The position numbers and the translations under genes were made by a program. The notes under the pieces were generated by a model, which was not told the DNA's origin, made no database searches, and was given only the letters and a program-made list of their open reading frames with translations. This document shows positions 6,232 through 11,472 of a DNA stretch of 11,472 bases, piece after piece. The first letter of the stretch is position 1. Every line of letters begins with the position of its first letter. The stretch spans positions 1-11,472 of the forward strand of contig CAYUPY010000044.1 in NCBI GenBank assembly GCA_964446595.1, given 5' to 3'. The stretch comes from CAYUPY01 sp964446595. Its GTDB lineage: Bacteria > Patescibacteriota > Dojkabacteria > J137 > JAEUSD01.

Positions 6232-6939
6232 TTATTTTCTTCTCCCGAACAGGCTCAAAATCCTGATGAACAAATTAATAAAATCCAAGTACAATGAAAA
6301 CGCTGCATACAATGCGAGCTTAGTAGCTGATGCAGGGTTACTATCAGCCTCATGTGCAAAGTGTCTTAATTTTTGGGCATTATAAGCAATCAACACTAGA
6401 AAAATCAAAATTACCACATAGTTAAGGATGGCACTTAACCCTCCAATATTAAGAAAAAAATTGGCAACACTTACTAAGATCACTCCAAATAAAGCAGCAT
6501 ATGCGATTTGTCCATATCTGGTCAAATCACTCTTTGTGAAATGGCCATAAATAGCCAGGATTGCAAAAAGCCCTGCAGTAAGCCCAAAAGCGAATACGAC
6601 CGATCCTACCTCAAATATAGTGAAAAATAATCCAAAAAAGACACCATTTAGAATAGCGTATGTGTAGAAAAAGATGCCTGCCACTAAGGCATTAATCCTA
6701 TTAATTAATAAACCAAAGCCAAGAGCTACTCCTAGTTCAATCAGAATAATAATTTCAAAGTAATTTGCCAAAAACTGCAACCACGGTTGCATAGATGGTA
6801 CATAAGAAAGTATTGCACCAATACCAAAAGTCACGAACAAGGCTGAGGTCATCCATAAGTAAACTCTACTCACAAAAGTTGCTACTGTTATACCTGCGGC
6901 TTGGTGCCCCATCACACTATTTGTATAGTTAGGTTCCAT
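6232..6939 (-). CDS. Bax inhibitor-1 family membrane protein (YbhL/YccA-like)
   Basis: The 235-residue protein is almost entirely hydrophobic with about seven transmembrane segments, the normal size for bacterial BI-1/TMBIM proteins. Family marks are YGHFTKSDL (131-139) after the fourth or fifth helix and the C-terminal ALYAAFSLYLDFINLFIRIL (209-228). Family members such as Bacillus YetJ act as pH-sensitive Ca2+ leak channels in the inner membrane. In YetJ two Asp residues, in a YD motif of helix 6 and in LYLDF of helix 7, form the pH sensor. Here the second is kept (D219) but the first appears to be Asn (AYNAQK, N187). The start ATG has no Shine-Dalgarno sequence. It converges on the hydrolase gene and diverges from the tRNA-Leu. 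Confidence 0.93.
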   Translation of the reverse strand: MEPNYTNSVMGHQAAGITVATFVSRVYLWMTSALFVTFGIGAILSYVPSMQPWLQFLANYFEIIILIELGVALGFGLLINRINALVAGIFFYTYAILNGVFFGLFFTIFEVGSVVFAFGLTAGLFAILAIYGHFTKSDLTRYGQIAYAALFGVILVSVANFFLNIGGLSAILNYVVILIFLVLIAYNAQKLRHFAHEADSNPASATKLALYAAFSLYLDFINLFIRILSLFGRRK

Positions 6940-6990
6940 ATCAAAAAGCTAATAAATATACCCTAATATTATCTCATATTAGCGAAAAAA

Positions 6991-6999
6991 TGCTATAAT
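6991..6999 (+). promoter_or_regulatory. Extended -10 promoter of tRNA-Leu
   Basis: TGCTATAAT at 6991-6999 is a perfect extended -10 (TGN followed by TATAAT). Transcription would start near 7006, about 6 nt before the tRNA 5' end. No -35 match is present at the expected distance (6971-6976). Confidence 0.75.
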
Positions 7000-7011
7000 T
7001 ACTCCGCATTA

Positions 7012-7093
7012 GCCGGAGTGGTGGAATTGGTAGACACGCTAGTCTTAGGAACTAGTGCCGCAAGGTGTGAGGGTTCGAGTCCCTCCTCCGGTA
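7012..7093 (+). tRNA. tRNA-Leu, anticodon UAG
   Basis: The cloverleaf folds fully: acceptor GCCGGAG (7012-7018) with CTCCGGT (7086-7092), D-arm 7021-7037 with AATTGGTAGA, anticodon stem CTAGT/ACTAG (7039-7043, 7051-7055) with loop CTTAGGA and anticodon TAG at 7046-7048, a long class II variable arm (7056-7068), and T-arm GAGGG-TTCGAGT-CCCTC (7069-7085). The discriminator base is A7093, as expected for leucine. The next bases are TTT, so CCA is not encoded and must be added enzymatically. The first acceptor pair is G1-U72, a wobble where G-C is usual. Confidence 0.97.
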
Positions 7094-7135
7094 TTTCTTA
7101 AACAAGAATCTCATCAACTAGCTTCAAACCCCATA

Positions 7136-8509
7136 ATGTTAAAAAAACATTTCGTAATAACTATCATGACCATAGTACTAATCTTAGCAGGTACGATCCG
7201 CATATACCTAGCAGCCACCATGGAGCTGTGGTTTGACGAGGCTTTTACTGGGCTTGCTGTGGCAGGAGACTGGCAATACCTCTGGCACACTATTAGCCAA
7301 GATGGACTGCATCCACCACTTGCCTACATATTGCAAAAAATATCAGTTGAAATTTTTGGTAATTACCCTTTCACACTTAGAATTCCTTCATTAATTGCAG
7401 GCATAACCTTAATACCTCTAACTTATTGGCTCAGTGCGGCTGCAACTAAAAGTAAACGTAAGGCACTGCTGGCGGCGACATTCGTCGCCGCCAGCCCGTT
7501 TATGATCCTCTATTCTGTCGAAGCTAGATCATATATGCTGCTGGCACTTTTTAGTACCCTGTGGGCCTTTGCGATTTTCTTCCACGTTCATCAACAAAAA
7601 CGTAATTACTTGTTGTTAGTGGTCCTAAGTATTTTATTAGCACTCACTCACTTATTTGCATTGTTGTGGGTCGCGGCTGGGTGGTTATATGTTTTGTTTT
7701 ATCTAATTAATCAAGATAATAGTCGCTTCACGGCTGTTTGGAATGCATTAAGAAGTTATTGGACAGTTATTTTACCTATTGGTTTTTTATTCCTACTGGT
7801 GTTACAAACCGTAGGAGCTTTGATGGTAAACACAGTTAGACACAATTTCTTTTGGCTTCCACAAAACCTGACGATACAATCAGTTTTAGACTTACTTTAC
7901 AGTTACACGTTTGGAATAGACACTAAGATCATGGGTTTTAGTACTTTCTTTACTAGTTCTTTAGGTATAAACACTACTATTGTAATCCTAGCCATATTAG
8001 TAAGTTTAATCATCGCTTGGAGAAAACAGCATACTCACCGACTTAGCTACCTACTAATTGTCTTAACATTCTTACCTTTATTTTTAGGATATTTGGCTGG
8101 TGATGCATTGGGAGTTAATCTGTTTTTGCCTCGTTACTTTGTACTTTCAGCTCCGTTACTCCTTATTTTGCTCAGCATTGAGCTGGCAAAATTGAAAAAC
8201 TTTAATTTGCTTATGCTACTCACGTGTATTGCAGTATTCACTTTAACTTTGAATTTCAGCATAGCTCCCTATAACTTTGATAGCAAAGTGGCTCAAATTA
8301 CAGCCCAGCATCAATCATACGACTATATTGTAGTACCAAGAGCAATAGATTTTGTAGTTTTAAAATACTACCTGGTAAATCATCCTACTATTCTGGACAA
8401 ACTAATAACTACAGAAGATATTTCAGATGGAAACTGGGCCCACATCAAGTCAGAAGAAAACTTAACCCCAGCCCAGATAGCCAATTCTGAAGTTTTAATA
8501 GTAGAGTAA
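7136..8509 (+). CDS. GT-C fold membrane glycosyltransferase (GT39/GT83-like)
   Basis: This 457-residue polytopic protein (about ten membrane segments) matches the ArnT/PMT-like superfamily that moves a sugar from a polyprenyl-phosphate donor onto an acceptor at the outer face of the membrane. It has the first-loop acidic motif LWFDEA (31-36, D34 E35), the HPP motif (59-61), SVEARSYMLLAL (127-138) and a late LPRYFVLSAPLLLIL (331-345), then a short soluble tail (about 380-457). The acceptor is unknown; envelope glycan or protein are options. The frame stays open upstream to 7055, but that part lies in the tRNA, and the ATG at 7136 begins directly before the first membrane helix. There is no Shine-Dalgarno sequence and no separate promoter, so it may be read from the tRNA promoter. 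Confidence 0.85.
   Translation: MLKKHFVITIMTIVLILAGTIRIYLAATMELWFDEAFTGLAVAGDWQYLWHTISQDGLHPPLAYILQKISVEIFGNYPFTLRIPSLIAGITLIPLTYWLSAAATKSKRKALLAATFVAASPFMILYSVEARSYMLLALFSTLWAFAIFFHVHQQKRNYLLLVVLSILLALTHLFALLWVAAGWLYVLFYLINQDNSRFTAVWNALRSYWTVILPIGFLFLLVLQTVGALMVNTVRHNFFWLPQNLTIQSVLDLLYSYTFGIDTKIMGFSTFFTSSLGINTTIVILAILVSLIIAWRKQHTHRLSYLLIVLTFLPLFLGYLAGDALGVNLFLPRYFVLSAPLLLILLSIELAKLKNFNLLMLLTCIAVFTLTLNFSIAPYNFDSKVAQITAQHQSYDYIVVPRAIDFVVLKYYLVNHPTILDKLITTEDISDGNWAHIKSEENLTPAQIANSEVLIVE
7468..7495 (+). repeat. Perfect 12-bp hairpin inside the glycosyltransferase gene
   Basis: GCTGGCGGCGAC (7468-7479) and GTCGCCGCCAGC (7484-7495) pair perfectly around a 4-nt loop ATTC. The stem is almost all G and C in a gene that is otherwise AT-rich, and lies in the codons for residues about 112-120. 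No T-run follows. Confidence 0.9.
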
Positions 8510-8514
8510 CTTAA

Positions 8515-9603
8515 CTAAATTACTCCCATATAAGCTGCCACCACATAGGCAACGTATCCAGCTATTAATACTATTCCAAATTTTCTACCAATTTTGAATC
8601 TTTGTACGGCCAACATACCCAACACAGACAATAATGTAGCAAATAATAAGAACAGCGAGCTGACTATTGTTTCACTATCAGATGGAGCCGGTGCCGCATT
8701 AATCACAGTGTAAATAAGCACAGGAAGTCCTAGACTCACTAAAATGTCAAAAGTATTGCTACCTATCGCATTACTTATAGCCATGTCACCTCGACCCTGC
8801 TTAGAAATAATGTAGGAGGAGATTAGTTCAGGCAAAGAAGAACCACCAGCTAATAATGTTAGTCCTAAGATTACCTCACTGACACCAAGCAAAAGTGCCA
8901 TGGCAGAAGCGGCCTCTACCAGCACGTAACTAGCACCTGCAATCAAAACTAAAGATAAAAAGAATACTGGCAAGGTTGCTCTCTTGTTCTTAGAGGCATC
9001 AGGGATAAAGTTTAAAACAAAATCGATGGGTTTAGTAACCACATCTATCGTTAACCCAGCAGCTCTGCGTACAGGGTGAGCTTTGCGTTGTGAAATTTCT
9101 TTCTCCACAACTTCAATTGGATCCGTGGTTTCCTCTTTAAACTTACGTGACCACCATACCAAAGTAACCAAATAGATCAAATAAGTAGCGACCATTACTA
9201 AGGCCTCTTGAGTATAAATAACACCATCTTGCACAATCAGAATTAACTCAATTACAGAGATCAGGTAGAAGAAACAGTCTCTTAACACAGGCTTCCAATC
9301 AAGATAAGTAGTCTTCACTAAACTAGCAAAACCTATCACCACTAAAATTTGGAAAATCGCTGACCCAACCACCGTCCCTAACCCAATTGCAGGACTGGAA
9401 CCTTCTAGAAACAAAGCAAACATAGTTATGCTAATTTCTGGAGCACTAGTACCAATTGCCAGCAAAGTTGCTCCCGCTACGCTTGGTGTAAGCTTAAGCC
9501 ATCCAGCAATATTATCTAGACTATTAATAAAATACTCATCAACAACCTTAGTTACGACATAGAAAGCTAAGATTATTAAAAGAATATAAATAATTATTTC
9601 CAT
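8515..9603 (-). CDS. CaCA-family Na+/Ca2+ exchanger (YrbG/NCX_Mj type)
   Basis: The 362-residue protein has about ten membrane segments and the two inverted alpha repeats of the Ca2+:cation antiporter family. Repeat alpha1 is TLLAIGTSAPEI (48-59 region, E56) with GTVVGSAIFQILVVIG (77-91 region). Repeat alpha2 is TLLAGGSSLPEL (249-260, E259) with GRGDMAISNAIGSNTFDIL (270-288, D286). Between the halves is a basic cytoplasmic loop (about 152-210). It should exchange Na+ for Ca2+ across the inner membrane. The ion-site quartet of the archaeal homologue (Glu, Asn, Glu, Asp) reads E56, Q85, E259, D286, so the Asn position is Gln. The alpha2 stretch resembles K+-dependent exchangers. It ends 5 bp from the convergent glycosyltransferase stop and diverges from mutS. 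Confidence 0.93.
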   Translation of the reverse strand: MEIIIYILLIILAFYVVTKVVDEYFINSLDNIAGWLKLTPSVAGATLLAIGTSAPEISITMFALFLEGSSPAIGLGTVVGSAIFQILVVIGFASLVKTTYLDWKPVLRDCFFYLISVIELILIVQDGVIYTQEALVMVATYLIYLVTLVWWSRKFKEETTDPIEVVEKEISQRKAHPVRRAAGLTIDVVTKPIDFVLNFIPDASKNKRATLPVFFLSLVLIAGASYVLVEAASAMALLLGVSEVILGLTLLAGGSSLPELISSYIISKQGRGDMAISNAIGSNTFDILVSLGLPVLIYTVINAAPAPSDSETIVSSLFLLFATLLSVLGMLAVQRFKIGRKFGIVLIAGYVAYVVAAYMGVI

Positions 9604-9717
9604 TACGGGTTGCGATTACAAATTATGCTAAGCGGAATTATACATACATTATTCATAGTTAACTAGCTTATACATAAATTTTAAAAATTTAGAGCTGATG
9701 ATGATAAAATCGTGACG

Positions 9718-11472
9718 ATGACACCAATGCAACGCCAGTATCATGAAATTAAAGAGCAGTATCCTCAAGATATTGTCCTGTTTAGATTAGGCGATTTCTA
9801 TGAGGCCTTTGAAGATGATGCCAAAATTTTAAATAAAGTGATCGGGCTGACTTTGACCGGTCGTGGTAAGGGTGAGAACCGGATTCCGATGGCTGGTATT
9901 CCTTACCACGCACTAGATAACTACCTTCCTGATATTATTAAAGCTGGCTACAAAGTAGTAATGGTAGACCAACTGGGAGAGCCTGAGGCGGGAAAGCTAG
10001 TGGAACGAGGGGTAACCAAAGTTTACACAGCTGGGACACTAACTGATGACGCTAATCTTGCCGACGATAGTAATAACTTTTTGTGCAGTGTGGCGGTGGA
10101 AAAGGGCACATTTGGAATCGCATTTGCCGATATTTCCACCGCCGATGTACAACTATTTGAAACTAACGACACAGCCATACTATTACAAGAGCTACGTAGG
10201 TTTAGCCCTGCAGAAATAATCGTATCAGAAACTGAGCTTAGCCCCAGTAACTACCTATCTGCAAGTCTTAGGAGTGTTTCTCACAATATTACCGTTAGGT
10301 CCGCCCTAGATTTCAATCTGCAGAGTACTAAAGAGCGAATACTACAACAATTAGGGACTAAAAATCTGAAAGGATTTGGTCTGGAAGAGTTGGTTGTTGC
10401 CCAGAGTGCGCTGGGTGCCTTATTTATGTATTTAGACGACACCCAGCGCACAGACCTACGTCACCTTAAATCGATTAAGGAATATCGCCATCATGACTTT
10501 ATGCAACTTGATTGGCAAACTATGCGTAATCTGGAACTGATTTACTCGATAAATGGGGAGAATCCTAAGGCTACAGTTTATACAGTACTTAATCATACAA
10601 ATACTAGTATGGGTAAACGCAAACTGAGGCAGTGGCTGCTGCGACCGCTGGTGAAAGCTAATCCACTCCATGAGCGCTGGGAAGCGGTCGCAGAACTCAA
10701 GAGTGACGCCATCGTACTTAATAACTTACGCTCTGAACTGGATCAGATAGTAGATATTGAGCGCATACTGGGCAGAGTAGGTATAGGTAGTGCCAATGCC
10801 CGCGAACTGATAGCACTTAGAGATGGACTTACCCAATGCGAAAAGATTATTAATGCTTGGGAATTACCTGTAGCAGTCAGACTTAAGCATATTTATAGCT
10901 CTCTGTATCAAAATGAGGCGATCACAAGCACTGTTAAGTTAATTAGCAATAAAATTAAAGATGATCCACCTGTACAAATAACCGAAGGTGGCATCATTGC
11001 ATCTGGAGTAGATGAAAAAATTGACGAGCTCAGGCAGTTAGCAACCGGCGGCAAGCAGCAGCTTGCCGCCATCCAGGCCCGGGAAAGCGAACGCACCCAC
11101 ATTCCATCGCTAAAGATAGGCTACAACAAAGTCTTTGGTTACTATCTAGAAGTGACCCGCACTCATGCAGATAAAGTCCCAGATGACTATATTCGCAAGC
11201 AAACACTATCTAACGCCGAACGTTACATCACTCCAGAATTAAAAGAGCTAGAGGAAAAGATTCTGAATGCTCAAACTGAACTAATGCAGCTAGAATATGA
11301 AGAATTTTTGAATATCAGGCAGCAAGTAGCTGAGGTGGCTGCTAAGCTACTAGGAATCACAGATTTGATAGCTGAATTGGATGTACTAGTCAATTTTGCC
11401 CACATTGCCCGTGAATACAATTATTGCCAACCTCAGTTGGTGGAAAGTAAAGATGACTGCCTCACTATTGAA
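9718..11472 (+). CDS. mutS: DNA mismatch repair protein MutS (5' part, runs off the window)
   Basis: 585 residues are visible and the frame is open at the window edge; a full MutS has about 850. Domain I carries the mismatch-wedging F-x-E in GDFYEAF (F27, E29) and RIPMAGIPYHALDNYL (55-70). Domain II spans about 118-235. The core domain has NHTNTSMGKRKLRQWLLRPL (292-311), and the clamp and return segment include KIGYNKVFGYYLEVT (466-480) and RYITPELKELEEKI (502-515). The Walker ATPase domain lies beyond the window. MutS binds mispairs in duplex DNA and recruits MutL. ATG 9718 is preferred; in-frame GTG 9712 and ATG 9727 are alternatives, and none has a Shine-Dalgarno sequence. Five perfect 10-12 bp inverted repeats lie inside the coding sequence. 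No confident promoter was found in the 114-bp divergent gap. Confidence 0.98.
   Translation, partial: MTPMQRQYHEIKEQYPQDIVLFRLGDFYEAFEDDAKILNKVIGLTLTGRGKGENRIPMAGIPYHALDNYLPDIIKAGYKVVMVDQLGEPEAGKLVERGVTKVYTAGTLTDDANLADDSNNFLCSVAVEKGTFGIAFADISTADVQLFETNDTAILLQELRRFSPAEIIVSETELSPSNYLSASLRSVSHNITVRSALDFNLQSTKERILQQLGTKNLKGFGLEELVVAQSALGALFMYLDDTQRTDLRHLKSIKEYRHHDFMQLDWQTMRNLELIYSINGENPKATVYTVLNHTNTSMGKRKLRQWLLRPLVKANPLHERWEAVAELKSDAIVLNNLRSELDQIVDIERILGRVGIGSANARELIALRDGLTQCEKIINAWELPVAVRLKHIYSSLYQNEAITSTVKLISNKIKDDPPVQITEGGIIASGVDEKIDELRQLATGGKQQLAAIQARESERTHIPSLKIGYNKVFGYYLEVTRTHADKVPDDYIRKQTLSNAERYITPELKELEEKILNAQTELMQLEYEEFLNIRQQVAEVAAKLLGITDLIAELDVLVNFAHIAREYNYCQPQLVESKDDCLTIE
9862..9910 (+). 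repeat. Intragenic inverted repeat 1 in mutS (10 bp)
   Basis: CGTGGTAAGG (9862-9871) and CCTTACCACG (9901-9910) are perfect complements separated by 29 nt. The arms encode the conserved GRGKG and PYHA parts of domain I. Confidence 0.9.
10092..10143 (+). repeat. Intragenic inverted repeat 2 in mutS (11 bp)
   Basis: GGCGGTGGAAA (10092-10102) and TTTCCACCGCC (10133-10143) are perfect complements separated by 30 nt, with one further G-U pair possible outside (10091/10144). Confidence 0.9.
10406..10451 (+). repeat. Intragenic inverted repeat 3 in mutS (12 bp)
   Basis: GTGCGCTGGGTG (10406-10417) and CACCCAGCGCAC (10440-10451) are perfect complements separated by 22 nt. An upstream CCCAG (10400-10404) can pair with the same CTGGG (10411-10415), giving an alternative short hairpin. 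Confidence 0.9.
10639..10693 (+). repeat. Intragenic inverted repeat 4 in mutS (11 bp)
   Basis: CTGCGACCGCT (10639-10649) and AGCGGTCGCAG (10683-10693) are perfect complements separated by 33 nt, in the codons for the WLLRPL and AVAEL segments. Confidence 0.9.
10961..10997 (+). repeat. Intragenic inverted repeat 5 in mutS (11 bp, one bulge)
   Basis: ATGATCCACCT (10961-10971) pairs with AGGTGG-ATCAT (10986-10997) if C10992 is bulged; the loop is 14 nt. Confidence 0.75.
11047..11070 (+). repeat. Intragenic hairpin 6 in mutS (10 bp)
   Basis: GGCGGCAAGC (11047-11056) and GCTTGCCGCC (11061-11070) are perfect complements around a 4-nt loop AGCA. It would be a very stable hairpin in mRNA or single-stranded DNA. 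No T-run follows. Confidence 0.9.

Noticed and set aside
7055..7135. N-terminal extension of the glycosyltransferase into the tRNA gene
   Set aside because: The extension encodes polar, proline-rich sequence translated from the tRNA itself; the membrane helix starts directly after ATG 7136.
10456..10671. 71-codon minus-strand frame inside mutS
   Set aside because: It is antisense to conserved MutS core codons and has no recognisable features.
10908..11102. 64-codon minus-strand frame inside mutS
   Set aside because: It is antisense to MutS; its hydrophobic content mirrors the opposite strand and no start signal is seen.
1..11472. Recoding of UGA to glycine or tryptophan, suggested by the absence of TGA stops
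   Set aside because: No gene needs an in-frame TGA to reach full length, and conserved Gly and Trp positions use standard codons, so the standard code is enough.
1..11472. CRISPR array, insertion sequence or prophage
   Set aside because: No regularly spaced direct repeats, transposase, integrase or phage-type gene is present.

Overview
The window looks like a stretch of bacterial chromosome with about 40% GC, short intergenic gaps and no mobile element. Several features suggest a small-genome lineage such as the Candidate Phyla Radiation (Patescibacteria): a shortened HrcA, a tRNA without an encoded CCA, no clear Shine-Dalgarno sequence before any gene, and several divergent or unrecognised proteins. 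The placement is an inference from protein style; no phylogeny was run. The standard bacterial code fits: nine complete genes stop with TAA or TAG and none needs an internal TGA.

Layout. Positions 24-473 encode an unrecognised two-helix membrane protein. Positions 484-5085 are a heat-shock locus: a promoter with a degenerate CIRCE operator, then hrcA and grpE, then a convergent gene for a protein-kinase-like protein whose catalytic Asp is Glu, then a second, near-perfect CIRCE/promoter driving dnaK, which ends in a strong intrinsic terminator. The kinase-like gene splits what is often one hrcA-grpE-dnaK operon, and both halves keep a CIRCE site. No dnaJ follows dnaK.

Positions 5149-6168 encode a secreted alpha/beta hydrolase, isolated between two hairpins. 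On the minus strand 6232-6939 is a Bax-inhibitor-1 family membrane protein. A tRNA-Leu(UAG) at 7012-7093 is followed 42 bp later by a GT-C membrane glycosyltransferase (7136-8509). A CaCA-type Na+/Ca2+ exchanger (8515-9603, minus) converges on it. Divergent from the exchanger, mutS starts at 9718 and runs off the window end. It is not closed by a stop codon here, but 585 residues of mismatch-recognition, connector, lever and clamp regions are clear.

How the genes work together. hrcA, grpE and dnaK form a classical HrcA/CIRCE heat-shock circuit. The kinase-like gene shares the 110-bp divergent control region with dnaK. The other genes are functionally unrelated housekeeping or envelope genes. 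The most unusual structural signal is a cluster of perfect 10-12 bp inverted repeats inside mutS (five, plus one bulged) and one 12-bp hairpin inside the glycosyltransferase gene, well above my chance estimate. The most unusual protein is the kinase-like product of 1839-3011.
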